Origin: Blakeslea trispora
Taxonomy: Eukaryota > Mucoromycota > Mucoromycetes > Mucorales > Choanephoraceae
Direction of reading: 5' to 3'
Assembly (NCBI GenBank): GCA_025331445.1
Contig: JAIWNE010000059.1
Coordinates: forward strand, 62,001-126,000
Length of the DNA stretch: 64,000 nt
Made by a program: the position numbers and the translations under genes. This document shows positions 35,492-48,394 of the stretch, piece after piece. Under the pieces are notes generated by a model. It had not been told where the DNA came from. It saw only the letters and a list, made by a program, of their open reading frames with translations, and did not search any database. The number at the start of each line of letters is the position of its first letter. Positions within the stretch are counted from its first letter, which is position 1.

Positions 35492-37139
35492 ATGATTTTA
35501 CTGTTTTACACTCATGTGTCTCTGTTTCTGATATGTACCGCTTCGGCTGCTTTGAACTATGATATAATCGTCGAGAACGATAAAGATATGTTCAGTTCGT
35601 TACTTAAAAGACAAGGTACCTATTTTACAACTTGTGTACACAAAAATCACAACAAAGAAAAAAAAAAAAGAGCAATTACGACATATCGAGATTTTCTCTT
35701 TATACATCCATGTTATTTATTTATTTATACTGATCAAGTATCTGATGCATCTTAGCCATTGCTTCTAGAACATGTGGAAGTCAAAACAACTCAGTGGCTA
35801 TTTGCTCGCCCAATTCAGATTCGGTATGGACAAATAACACAGATCAAGAAATTACATGGAAATACAAGTACGGCTTCGAGAATATATATACATGATATAA
35901 TAGATTTGATAACTTATTGTTTTTGTGTATATTTTCTATCGAAAATATTAGCAATCCAGTTTTCAATAGCTTCGTACGTACGCTTTGATCGCTTTTTATC
36001 TTTCATCATGACTCATTTATTTCAAAAAACACATAGGATACGCTTGACTTGTATCTATTATATCGGCCAAATGATAGTATATGGCAACCATTGTTGAAAT
36101 GGCCCGGCTTAGATAAAACAAAAGGTGTATTTATAACACATGTGAACGATAGCTGGTATCCAGCACCACTGGCTAGCAACAATTCCAACGTGACATGGAC
36201 CATGCAGTTGTACCTTACTGGATCCGGATATGATTATCAATCAGACCTTGAACTGATTCCATCGAGTCATAATTATTTTCCAGCACCTCAACCATTCACC
36301 CTTATTCGTAAGCTTTGACGAACATTTAGTTTAATATATTTATATAAATGCTTGGCAAATTGAATATTAATTTTGTCATCCAAACTTATTTTGCAGAATC
36401 GTCAAGTGAAACAACAGTGCCATCCACTACAGTTACAAGTAGCACTACAACAGACTCGCCTACGAGTACATCAACTTCTGATTCGTCATCTAACCCGACA
36501 GCCAATAAATTGCCTGGCTGGGCTATTGCAGTGATCTGCATCGCAGCATTACTGTTTGTTGCAGCAGTGGCAGCCCTTATTTGGGCATACAGACGATACA
36601 AACAAAGAAAAAACCGCAAAAGTATGATTGCTGTTGGTCTTGCTCATCGCGGCCAAAGAGAAAAAGAAGGAGACGAAGAGAAAGTACCTGTACTGACACC
36701 TAGTAAAAATGAATCTAACGTAGCTATCTCAAATGCTGTTGCTCCTGCTAACTCTAATGCTAATCACACTGCTACTGCTGTTGGTGCTGGTCTTCTAGCA
36801 GCAAATGCGTCAATGCATTCGTCAACACATCATCTTGTCACTCCACAACCAATCTCACCACGCCATCATGATGAAGCATCTTCATTTGTCACTGTTTCCG
36901 AGAAACCTCCTCTAGGCACACATAACGAAGCACATCATTCGAGTAGTATATTATCTTCCACAGATGCTCTTATGATCGCAGATACTTTTAGACAGTTTAT
37001 GAGAAAACCTGAGTGGAATGAAGAAATGGAGTTAAATGCACAACGACAACAAATAGAGGAGAAAGGAGAGTCAGGAGAAGAAATAGAACATGAAGAGACA
37101 TTAAGGGACAATCTCTCCAGCCGAAAAGAAAGAACATGA
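35492..37139 (+). CDS. Type I membrane protein, Ser/Thr-rich stalk
   Basis: Five exons (35492-35615, 35769-35867, 35952-35977, 36037-36307, 36397-37139) give 420 aa. Exon 3 is only 26 nt, but phases agree. Signal peptide at residues 1-20 (LLFYTHVSLFLICTASA). An extracellular domain to about 173 has no recognised family (IQIRYGQITQIKKL, LYRPNDSIWQPLLKWPG) and holds N-glycosylation sites. A Ser/Thr-rich stalk spans about 174-210, one TM about 214-238 (GWAIAVICIAALLFVAAVAA), then RRYKQRKNRK as stop-transfer signal and a disordered acidic tail. The layout resembles fungal wall-stress sensors (Wsc/Mid2-like) or cell-surface signalling proteins, but the ectodomain lacks a WSC motif. Confidence 0.75.
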
Positions 37140-38772
37140 GTTTTTTTTTTTACTATACATATAAACTTATCTACGTATATCTATTCATCTACATACACTA
37201 TGTCTATAATCCATTTTTTTCCCTTCTCTCCCTGTCTTAATTTTATTGACAATAAACAGCCCTATTCATCTGTTTCTATTGTTCTTTTTTTTTAAATGAT
37301 TATAGTACTTCTACGCTTTGAACTACAAGTTTTTGGTATATTTCATGTTGAAATAAACATACAAAAATAGCTTGAGTTTATTATTTTGATCTGCATTCAT
37401 TGTCTTTCTTCTAGCTTTTACATAAAAAATAACTGATATAAAGCCATCTAAAGTCAATCGACTCCAACTGAAAAGCATTCTAGGAGACCACACAAGACAC
37501 TAAATCATTGAAGCAACGATGGAGTTCATCCGACAAGAGCTAGGCTGGTTTATATGAGGGGTAATCGCATATAAGTTCAAAAAATTGTTTACTGTGTAGT
37601 TTAAGCTAAATGAATACCTCAATTAGTTTTCACAATGAAGCGAAACAAAGATACAATTCATGTGAGTACATCTTGAGATAAAGGAGATATAAGAGCAAGT
37701 CTATTTTGATGTGTATTAATCAACTTTATGTATCTCTTTACAAAAAAAGAAAAGCACGTGGAACTGACACTATGTGGTTTAAGACGAGGCATTGATGATA
37801 GAGCACTTCTTCGGACCGTTAATTCCGGGCTATCTAACAACTTTGATATTGTCAGATCTTTTTTTCCCCCATTGAGCACAACCAAGTACAAATAGCCAAA
37901 GTAATTTTTAAGCAAGCGTTATAGCATATATAATCAACTTAATGGCTAAAATGAAGAACATCAAATCAAAAGCTGTAAGACAGCTTCTTGTTTATCAAGC
38001 AATTACAATAGGTAAAAAAAAAAAGATACTACTCCTATGGTTCTTACTCAAACACGATTGTAATGCTACAAAAGTACATTCAGTTTAAGGTAGCAAGGAT
38101 TTTCAGTTTGTCAGGGTTCGTATACAGGGTCTATATCGAGAGATCATAGTCCACTTGTGAAATTGGAGAAAGATGTAATTGTAGATTTGTTACGAAATTG
38201 AACTCACTTGTATCAACTGATTATCATACAACTCAAACTTGCAGCTAATCTAAAACACAATTTTTGAAGATGGGGAGCACATACGATCCATAATTGTAGA
38301 TTTTGTAGCACTGCGTAAAACTGTGACATGGGCGTACTCAAAATACTCATTAGCTTTTCACGCATCAATCAATGCATAGCGTTAAAATACCGCTTCAGGT
38401 ATAGCAGTAGTAACATAATTGTATCTCCTTGTAGCTATAAGTATATGTAAGATATGATAAAAATGAAACAGGTAAACACTTTTGTCTACTCAAACCTAAA
38501 AGCACTCTATGAAAAATGTAATGCTTGTGTTATCTTTTGAAACGCATTACCATGCTGAGGTTTTCTTTAAAGGTCCTTACCTGATAACTAGGTAGCTCAG
38601 ATTGTACAGCATGCTAGCTTCGGAGACACAAAAACAAAAGACTCTCATCAATTTTCCCATATCGTGGTGCCCTTTCCTTGTTAAAATGACGCAGATTCTT
38701 GATTCTTTTTTCTCCATTTTTTTCGTGTTTTTAGGGGCCAAAACACATACGAGAAATAGAGAGTGAACAACC
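37140..38772. other. 1.6-kb intergenic region
   Basis: 3' flank of the membrane protein gene and promoter of MDV1. AT-rich; no gene or repeat structure is recognised. Confidence 0.5.
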
Positions 38773-40922
38773 ATGCCAGCAGATACCAAGCCTTCTCTCA
38801 TGAACAGAAAAAAGACCGAAACAACTACACACACTACAGTTGTTGCCAAAAATGATTATAGTCTTGCTGCTCAAGCAACTATTGCAGCTGCTAAAGAAAA
38901 GGCTAATAACATGGTCCATTCCGCCCGAACATGGTTAACACCTTCTGGCCAATGGGTTCCCTCGTTCAATCAACTTGAGTCTTTGACAACAGTCATGTTC
39001 AGCCCGCTTGCTGCTCATCCTGTTTACCGCTCGGAATCGATGGTCAAAGCAATTCAACTGATGCAGCAACAGCAACAAAGAAATGCGGCAACAGGCTCCT
39101 CAAATGCTCTCATTTTACCACGACGTGATCTGATTCTTCATGGCAACACATATGCTTGGCCTAGTAGCATAGCTCTTTTAGAGGCTGATATACCCGAGAC
39201 AAATAACCCTGTCTCTCTTTTTCAAGGATTTGCTACTGCTTATCCTTCACTTGCAAAATCCTCACGATCACCTAGACGCAGTCGTCATAAGAAAAAGAAA
39301 AATGCGTCAGCAACAACAACGGCTGCAACAGACGTATCTAGAGGTAACCTTGATCTGTCTGTGCATTTGATGCTTATGACTCACCCTTTCTTATGATAGA
39401 CACTCCAAAGTCATTGACGCAGATCATTTCAGAAAGAGAGAAACGAGTGCGGGAGTGCGATAGAATCAGTATGCAGAAAGTAAGTGTTTTAGTATTACAC
39501 TATAGCTTGATCATTATAGAAAAAAAGAGTCTCACTGTCCTTTCAGTCTTCAACAGCCAATGAAATAGACCAAATCAATTTACAAATTAATGAATTGCTC
39601 GAAAAGAAACAGTCATTAGAGCAGAAATGGGAGAAACTCGAACAGAGAGATCTTCACTTACAGCTAATAAGTAATGCAGAAAATGAGCACAGTTTGGAGG
39701 GCGATTGGTTAGACTAACATGCATCCTCTTTTATAGTTGAAGATCTTAATGAAGCTGTTCTCGATATTGAGGAAGGTAGAAGCAGTGTCTCTAATGCAAG
39801 GCAGCTGCGGTCAGAAAGGGAACAAGACTTTTCCGATGAGGAAGAGTATGAACCAGGAACGTGCTTCAAGACACTAGAGGGTCATACAGATGATATTTTA
39901 TGTATCGACTTCAATCATCCACGAGGCATTCTTGTATCTTCTTCTTTAGATGGTACAGTAAGAGCATGGGATTTACACCGTAACCGTCATCTCGGCAATT
40001 TGGAAGGTCACCATGGCAACGTCAGATGTCTTCAGCTTAGAGAAGCACGATTATTGACTGGTGCAGATGATGGTACAATTAAGCAATGGGATATGTCATT
40101 GATTCCACCTCCTTCTCCATCCGACAACTCTATCTTTTCCTCTGCACCTAATTCACCCAGTTTGACAGCGGCCGATACACCTGGAAAGAGTATCGTATCG
40201 GAAACATTTACACTAGAAGGACACACTAGCGAGATCACAGCACTAGATGCCAACTTATATACAGCTGTGTCTGGCTCTAACGATAAGTCTATTCGACAAT
40301 GGGATTTGGAGACGCAGCAATGTGTTTTAACATTAGATGTTATGTGGGCCAGCAAATCATCCAACATCATAGAGTCATGGTTAGATACAGCCTTAAACTA
40401 TGGTTATGCGGCCCATGATTTTATTGGCGCCTTGCAATTTTGGGACTTTGCCTTAGCAAGTGGTACTTCAGATGGTAAAATTAGAATGTGGGATCTGCGT
40501 ACAGGACAAGCACATCGTACTTTACCTGGCCATAGTGCACCTATCACCTGTCTACAATTTGATGAGGTTCATCTTGTTAGTGGTAGTTTAGATAAGACAA
40601 TCAAAATATGGGATTTACGCACAGGGTCTGTGTTTGATACGCTGTCTTACCCTACGCCTGTGTCTAGCTTACAATTTGATTCCAACAAAATTATTAGCTC
40701 AGGCACAAACAATTTTATTGATGTGAGTTGCTTGCTTGTTCTTTTTCAGTTCAAAAAGAATTTTAATCATGGTCTGCTTCTTTTTTATAGGTATATAACC
40801 GAACTTCATTCCAGCATACCACCCTTTCTGATCACAAAGGCCGCGTAAATTCTACTCGATTTCACAATGATGTGCTTGCAAGCGGTGGAAGTGACAAGAT
40901 TATCAAGCTTTGGTCTCTTTAA
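38773..40922 (+). CDS. MDV1: Mitochondrial fission adaptor (Mdv1/Caf4-like WD40 protein)
   Basis: Links Fis1 on the outer mitochondrial membrane to the dynamin Dnm1 during fission. Five exons (38773-39343, 39400-39479, 39547-39670, 39737-40722, 40791-40922) give 630 aa. An N-terminal helical region (residues 1-190) is expected to bind Fis1. A coiled coil lies at about 195-260 (EIDQINLQINELLEKKQSLE). Seven C-terminal WD40 repeats follow (LEGHTDDILCIDF...VRAWDL, LEGHHGNVRCL...KQWDM, LEGHTSEITAL...RQWDL, GKIRMWDL, GHSAPITCL...KIWDL, SSLQFDSNK, then SGGSDKIIKLWSL to the stop). The order of helices, coiled coil and propeller is diagnostic. CLU1 follows 565 bp downstream on the same strand. Confidence 0.92.
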
Positions 40923-41487
40923 TTTAAAATACACAAGTTTATATATTAAAGCAAATAGACAGCAGTGGTGCTATGTGGCACGATTTACCTCAGCTACTGA
41001 AAAAATGCTATTCTTAATATGTTGCATGCGAGGCCCGTAAAATAGTATATTCATTCAATTTTGACTGTACCTAAACTATGGATGCTACTCTCTTGACTAC
41101 AGACTGTTACTGGGGTTGTTTTTTGTTATCTGCTGCTGTTTACCTAGCCAGTAGACATACCTGTCAATCCGTTAAGAGAGAGAACTGAAGGGAGACTGTA
41201 TAAAGCGAGTGCTAATTCAAATAGACCAATCGACCTAAAAAGGAAGTTCAACAGAGTTAGTGAAACACTTCGCTCTTTGAAAAAAGAGCTAGTTTGACTT
41301 GTGTGAAAGGTAACTCGGCCCCTAGTAGTTTAGCGACTAGAAAAAAATTGACATTTTTTCTTTCCTGTGCTTGCTTTCTCTCTCTCTTTACAACAAAACA
41401 AGTGATAGGTTCGTACCTGCACCTTTTCTTAATAGCACACAGATTTATAAAAGTGAAGCGGTAGTCACTGATCCTTTATTTGTAGCG
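40923..41487. other. MDV1-CLU1 intergenic region
   Basis: 565 bp holding the MDV1 3' flank and the CLU1 promoter. A CT-rich tract (CTCTCTCTTT, about 41380-41390) precedes the CLU1 leader. No gene. Confidence 0.6.
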
Positions 41488-44400
41488 ATGAGCGATATTC
41501 AAGAGAAAGATCAACCAGTCGACGCTGTCGAATCTCAAGTTCCCGAAGAAGGTGAGTGAAGACGTCTTGAGCAAGAGGGACACTTTGCCTCTTTTGCTCT
41601 CTCTTTGTTTCTTCTATTAGATATCGGACATTAACCACCAAAAAAAAAATGTTTAGCTATTGAAGAGGCATATGAATTGACCATCAAGTTGCCTGGTACC
41701 GCTGGTGAGATCAAAATCATTGTGAGTAGACTTTGCTTGATGAGGAAGGCAGCTGCTAACACGAGATGTATTGCTGTATAGACCAGCCCTCGCGAAGCTA
41801 TTCAGGACATTAAGCAATCCATTATGGAGTCACCAGACACATGCTCCCACTCATGCTTTTATTTGGCTTATAAAGGAAAGCGAGTCAATGATTTCATGGA
41901 ATTAGGCGAAATTGAAGGCATTTCAACTGAAAGTGAACTTGAATTAGTAGAAGGTAGAAACCACAAAGTTACTGTCATCTCTCCATAATTGAATAACAAC
42001 CAATTCGACTATAGACAACTACAGTGAGCGCGATGCTAGACTTCATATCACTCGTCTCCGCGATTTACTGGCCGGTCCATACAAATCTAATCCTTCTGCT
42101 GTGGGCATTGATCCTGCCATTTCTTTTTTGACAGCTGTAACAGATGTGATTGGTAAGAATGGCATAGAAAATTGCAAATTGCATAAAAAAGGGGGGGGGA
42201 GATTCGATTCATGAAATTTATGTGCATTTGTATAGATGAAGAAATCAACCCTGAAGCCGACAAAAAGATGGATGAATTGTTCTCTGATGAGCCTATTCCT
42301 GAGCACGCTTTCACCAACGTTGATTTGAATGAGGAAGCCAAACTTTCCAAGATGACACCAAGCAATTTTGAGCGTGTCGCTCCTGAATGTATCAAGAGCT
42401 TGACACTCTCCGGTTGGAACCCTGTACCTCATAGACAAAAGTTGAAGGGAGATCTCCTTTATTTGGCTATCACTACTTTAGAAGGTGAGACAATCCATAT
42501 CACAGCCTCTACTAAGGGCTTTTTTGTCAACAATTCTTCCAATGTCAAGTTCGATCCTTCTTTCAACTATGCTAAGCGTGCCTCTGCACACTCACTTATC
42601 ACTCTTTTGCAAAAGGCATCACCTTTGTTTGCTAGCCAATTTGTAAAGTTACAAGACTTCATCACTCGTCACCATATGCTCGAAGTGCTTCCTGTCAACA
42701 CATTTTATCCCAACCATCCTTGGGCTGCTGATATTCCTGAACATGCTTATGATCCTTCAAGACCTTGTGAGGCTTTCTTGGCCGCAGGCTCTGATGCAGT
42801 TGAATCTCTGCGTGATTGGAACGATGAACTTCAATCTCATCGTGAACTTCCCAAGGCTGTTCTTCAAGAACGTGTCTTGCGCGAGCGTTTGATTACCAAA
42901 GTTCAGGCTGAGTTTACCGAAGCTGCTGTCCGTGGAGCCATGGCTGTTGTCAACGGCTCTGTTATTCCTTTGAACCCTCTTGAAGAAGAAGAGTCACATA
43001 TGTATGTTTACAACAATATCTTTTTCAGCAAAGGCAACGATGGCCGTGGTATCTTTGAAGACCTTGGCGCCAACGAGGCTGCTCATGTTGCTACCGGCAA
43101 AGATCTCGAAGGTGTCAAACTCTTGAACAGTATTGATGCTGACGGCTTGTACACATTGGCAAGTGTGGTAGTTGATTATAAGGGTGTTCGTATTGTTGCA
43201 CAAAGCATTGTTCCTGGTATTTTCCGTCGTCAAGATGAAAACTCTATTGTTTATGGCTCTGTGGACAATGGTGTCAAGGTTTCTGCTGATGAGTCTTTCC
43301 ACAGCTCAATTGGTAAAGGTATTGCCAAGTCTCTTCACTTGTCCGAACATACTGTCCTCGATGAAAGCAATGCCGAATTCAAGCTTCATACTTCTCAAGA
43401 AATCAAGGGTTTGCTCGGTGCTGATGGTCGTCGATACATGTTGGATCTCTATAGACTTAACCCTGTTGATATCAGTTTCCAAGAGGCTGAATGCGTTGAA
43501 AAGGAAGGCAAGCCTGCTTATCCTCACAAGATGACTTTGTTGAGACCTGAGTTGATGAGTTTGTTCTGGGAACACAAATTCAGAGAATGGGTCAAGGCAA
43601 AGACTGAGCAAATTAAAAAAGAAAAGGCTGATGCCAAGCCAGCTGAAACAGAAGATGTCAAGGCTGAACAACAAGAAGAAAAGAAGGAGACTGAAGAAGA
43701 AGACATCAAAATCGATGTCAATGAATTCAAGCTCGACTTTAATCCCGACGTTTTCACCTCTGCTAAGCTCCCTCAAAATGAACAAACTAAGCAAGAAGAA
43801 GCTACTGTTCGCGAAGCCTCCGAGTTCTTGACAAATGAAGTCATTCCTAGTCTTGTTCTCGATTTCGCTTCATATGCTATTTCACCTTTGGATGGTGATG
43901 CTCTTACCAGAGCTATGCATCGACGTGGTATCAACATGCGTTACTTGGGTAAACTTGCTGAATTAATCTCTTTGAGTAAAGATCAACGCATTGAGCATGT
44001 TCGTCAGCTTGCTGTTCAAGAAATGATTGTTCGTGCCTCTAAGCGCCTCCTTCGCAAGTACCTCACCAAGTGTACTGCCGAAGAATCCAGCATGTGTATC
44101 GCCCATTTCTTCAATTGTTTGCTTGGTAGCACATTTAACTCAAAGCCTTCTCCAGTCTTACCTGAGGGCTCTAACAGAAACGACTTTGAATGGGCTCAGC
44201 TTACGCCTTCTAGCTTGAAGGTATTGGTCGCCCAACAAGTTTTGCTTCGTTACCGTTACAAGCTTGATGAAAATGCTATTGACCAACTCAAGTTTATTGC
44301 TACTCTTCGTGAAATCTGTATTCGTGTTGGTATCCAAGTCCACGCAAGAGACTACCGTGTTGAAGCTTATACTGAGGAGGAGCGTAGTACCTTTGCTGCT

Positions 44401-45674
44401 GAAGATGCAGCTGTCCAAGCTGCTATCGACCGTAAGAAACAAGAGCAATCTCATAGCAGCCGTGGCAAGAAGTCCAAGAAGCATCAAGAAATACCCAAGA
44501 AAACTCTTCGCCGTACTACCACTTTTATTCCTGAAGATATCCTTAACCTGATGCCTACTGTCAAACAAGCTTCTTCAAGAAGTGTCTTTGCTGAAGAAAC
44601 CTTTGAGGCTGGCAAGATGAGTATCACCCAAGGTCACAAGCAATTGGGTCTTGAACTATTGCTCGAATCTTTAGCCTTGCATGAACAGACTTATGGTTTC
44701 TTGCATCCTGAGACAAGTAAATGTTATGCTACTTTAGCAATGATTTATCATCACAGCGAAGAACGTGAAGCTGCTTTAGATCTTCAGCGTAAGGCTGTTA
44801 TTGCTGCCGAAAGAACCTGTGGTGTCGATCATCCTGAAACAATTCACCATTACGTAAAGTAGCCTATGTATGTTAGGTAATATTGTCAATCTTATTTTTT
44901 TTTTTATTCTTTTCTCTTCTAGTTGAACCTCGGCTTATTCGAACATGCTGCTGGTCGCACCAAACTTGCCCTTCGCTACATTCGTCATGCTATGTACTAC
45001 TGGGATCTTCTTGTTGGCGCCGGCCATCCCGATTCTGCTACTGCCGATGTATGTTTAAAAAAAAAAAAAGAGTATAGAATTACCACAATCAACTAAGTTT
45101 TTTTTCTTTTTTTTTAATTTTACCAATAGAACAATGCAGGTGTTATGCTTCAATCTCTTCGTGATTACCCTAATAGTACCAAGTTCTTTGAAAGAGCTTG
45201 TACTACTCAAGAAAATGTTTTGGGCAAGGATCATGTTCTTACAGCTACTGGATACCACGTTCTTGCCAAGGCTTATACACTTGAAGGCAATTTCCCTAAG
45301 GCTTTAGCTGCTGAAAGAATTGCATATGATGTATTTGAAAAGAAGGTAATTTTCTTCATGTGGCATATTTTCTTTCTTTTTTTTTTCTCAGACAGTTTTT
45401 TTTTTTTTTTTAGCTTGGCCCAGAAGACCCTCGCACAAAAGATAGTGATTTATGGTTAAACGAACTGACTTCGAATGCAGTTCTCATTGCTCAACGTGCA
45501 CGAGAAGAACAAGCTAGAGCTAGCAGTAAGCCTATCGCCACACCCAACACTGGCAAGAAAGTATCAGTTCCTGAGGTACCTCACGGAGAGCTTCCTATCG
45601 ATCAAGTCTTACAATACATTAATGGCGAATCAGGCTCTCGAAAGGGAAAGAAGAAGAACCAAAAGAAGAAATAA
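41488..45674 (+). CDS. CLU1: Clustered mitochondria protein (Clu1/CluA)
   Basis: Cytosolic RNA-binding protein needed for normal mitochondrial distribution, also found associated with eIF3 in yeast. Eight exons (41488-41551, 41657-41721, 41782-41953, 42015-42152, 42236-44853, 44923-45048, 45130-45345, 45414-45674) give 1219 aa, near family length. The N-terminal ubiquitin-like CLU_N region lies in exons 2-3 (YELTIKLPGTAGEIK, then CFYLAYKGKRVNDF). The central CLU domain lies early in exon 5 and includes GLYTLASVVVDYKG and YGSVDNG; the eIF3-p135-like region follows (REASEFLTNEVIPSL, HRRGINMRYLG). C-terminal TPRs include TSKCYATLAMIYHH, NLGLFEHA and TATGYHVLAKAY. The tail is lysine-rich. Adjacent to MDV1, which also controls mitochondrial shape. 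Confidence 0.95.
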
Positions 45675-48394
45675 GTGGTGAATTCATTAGAAGGAAAAAA
45701 AAATATGTAGACTTTTTTGTAGTAAATAGATTAAATTAAAATTCATTATTCTTCCAATTAAGTGTCTTTGTCTTAAAAAAGGTTTAAAATTAAGCAGCTT
45801 GCGAAAAAAAAGAGATGCATTGAAATTCATGCATTATTGAAGCTACACTATTACCGGTTTGGATTCTGAAACCCTAAATTGAAAGTGAACAAATGAAAAT
45901 GTACTTGTGAAAAGTGCTATAATTTGCGATGTATGCGTTTTGTTGAAGCCATGTTGTGTCTAATGTGGTACTTGAGATTGCACGATTTCAGACAAAGTAT
46001 TTCACTATGTATTGCTATTTGCTATAATTAAGCTTTCTGTATTCTCACCATTGATAATTGTGTGCAAGACAAAACAGTTTAAATGGAAAGGTAAAGATGA
46101 GAACTTTATTCGGGGTCAGATCACAATATCGAATCTGATGGACAGAAAAGCAGATCATTATCTTTTTCTATTTCTTTAGTAATGACCTGCTGTACTTTAA
46201 TCCATAATTGATAGTAAAAGAACAATAAGCTCTTCAATAAATGGGTGTTTGTGTACTACCATAAATACAAAGTAAAGCAGATTGACAGTATATCATGACA
46301 ACTTGCCACTTTCTCAGATAAATAGTATTTTGTCCTTGAAGTAACTTTCTTGCTTTTTTTGTACGCTATCACCTTGTCATCTTTAGTCCCCAAGAAAAAA
46401 GGCGTCTCTATATAAAGTTTTTTTTTTAAAAAAGATCAATCAGTGTTATAGATCCGACAATTACTGCTTTAGTAGAACATTCTAATGACTTATATAGAAA
46501 CAAACTCGAAAGGAGTGATACACTCACTAAAGCGGAAGGAGGCTTTGTATAAAGCTTCAAACTCAAACCATAAAAAGCAACATTGACATGAAGAGATATA
46601 TTTCGAGTAAAAAAAAAAAAGATCAACGCTATTTGAATAAACATAAGCGGCTATCAAAATACCACTTTTGTGTCATCTGTTAATCTTTCCCTGCAACACC
46701 ATTCATTTAAATCTTAAAACTGACTGTTTTGGGAAATTAAAAAGAAGGCTTACATTAAAGAGAAAGGTTTACCAAATAAGCTTCCATAAAGTATCGTAAG
46801 ACAGTTACAAGTAACATTTGCCAACTAGGTGATCAAAGATATCTGACTCATCAAGCCCTAAACAACAAGAGAGAGAGAGAGAGTCATGACAGCAGTCAGC
46901 ATAAAGTATATGGATTACACTAAGGACCTAATAAACTTCCAATGGTTCTTGCACTGTCTGCTCCATGAATGTCTAAAGAAAACGAACCGTTTGTAGATAA
47001 ATGAAGGAATACACCTCCTAGCCACAAAGATCATGATGGATTTGTATTAGCAAACAATCATTGGCTTGTCTCGGCAGCCACTGAATCAGGTATCATAAAA
47101 GTGGCTGCTCGCTTTGCAGGAATCTTTGCGCTATGACTAGAGATCAAAATGAAGTTTTGACATATTCCCTGTTTCTCTCATCTTTTACGTCCCAAAAAGG
47201 CAAAGAAAGAGAAGAAGGCGGTGTTGAAGTTCTTTTGCCTTTTGAAACTTTCTTTTTATCGCTGTTTCAAAATTCCTTCTCTGAGCATCTAGAAGATTGT
47301 GAAGAAGCAAGTAGAACAAAAAGGAATCAAGAGGTACTTGATGAAAAAAGATAATTTTCGCATTACGGTGTGTAAATATATTCTATCACCATCGCAACAA
47401 AAATGGTCATATCCGCAAACTTTGCAACGCCTATTCCTCCCCCCTCTCACCTGATAATATCCATCTCTCTTTTAAACTTCACTTGCACCACTTACTTTGC
47501 CCAAATAGCCTTTTTTACCATTTCCAATGCTTTTCTTTGGTTCACACATAAGCAGACAACTAAAAAAAAATTGGTTTTTTTTTCTATCATCATCATCGAT
47601 TCAGGCTTTAAGACAATATGGCAAAAAAAAAAAAAATAAGACATAGATAATAGCAATTGTCCTTTTTTATAAAAAAAGAAGGAATAGTCCAGTTAAACAT
47701 AAAAGGAAAAGAGGCCTATTTTCATAATTAGATTAAACAACCAGACCGACTTCAATGACGATCGAGCGATAGAAGCTAGAGGCGCGATTTCGAGAAAACC
47801 TGATTTTTAAGAAACAACCATATTAAGCATACACTGCGATGATTTCATCCCCAGAACTCGTCTTTCAGTCTCTCCATAAACAAAAAAGTCACTGATTTAC
47901 TTTTTGTGATAATACACTAAATAGAATTATGTCTGAAAAACAAATTTTTTTTATATCGAAATCGAAAGATTATATGATGTTCGCTGATGATCAGAAAATT
48001 AGACAGAAAAAAATGGAACATCCAAAATTCCCTTTTTCGGAAGTACTTTGTTAATATGACATATATAATACTTTGATAAACCTTTAAAGAAAAGTCCTTA
48101 AATTTTTTTCTTGCTTTTTTTTTTTTAAAAAAATATTTTTTTTTCTGTCTTTTTTTCGTTATTTTGCCCATATAACATCATCTTTACTCTTTTTTTGTAC
48201 ATATAGCATTTTTTTATTATTTTCCCCTTCACTGCATTTAAGATTTAATAGAGGAATCGAAGAAGAAGAAAAAAGAACAACAACTCAATTCTGAATTGGC
48301 TTTTTTATACAAAATAACAGATCAAAGGAAATTTTTCTTTTCTATCATCTAAGCAGCAATTATACCAAACAACAAAAGAAAAAAGCAAGCAATA
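45675..48394. other. 2.7-kb intergenic region
   Basis: CLU1 3' flank and a long, T-rich upstream region of the SAM/HMG-box gene (T runs about 48110-48160). Small open frames (for example 47133-47354) carry no motif. I see no gene. Confidence 0.5.

Noticed and set aside
42043..44568. Several minus-strand and shifted-frame open frames over CLU1
   Set aside because: All are shadows of the CLU1 exon; Ser/Leu-rich translations without motifs.
45869..45876. Telomere-like AACCCTAA-type octamer
   Set aside because: Single copy inside ordinary sequence; no tandem array.
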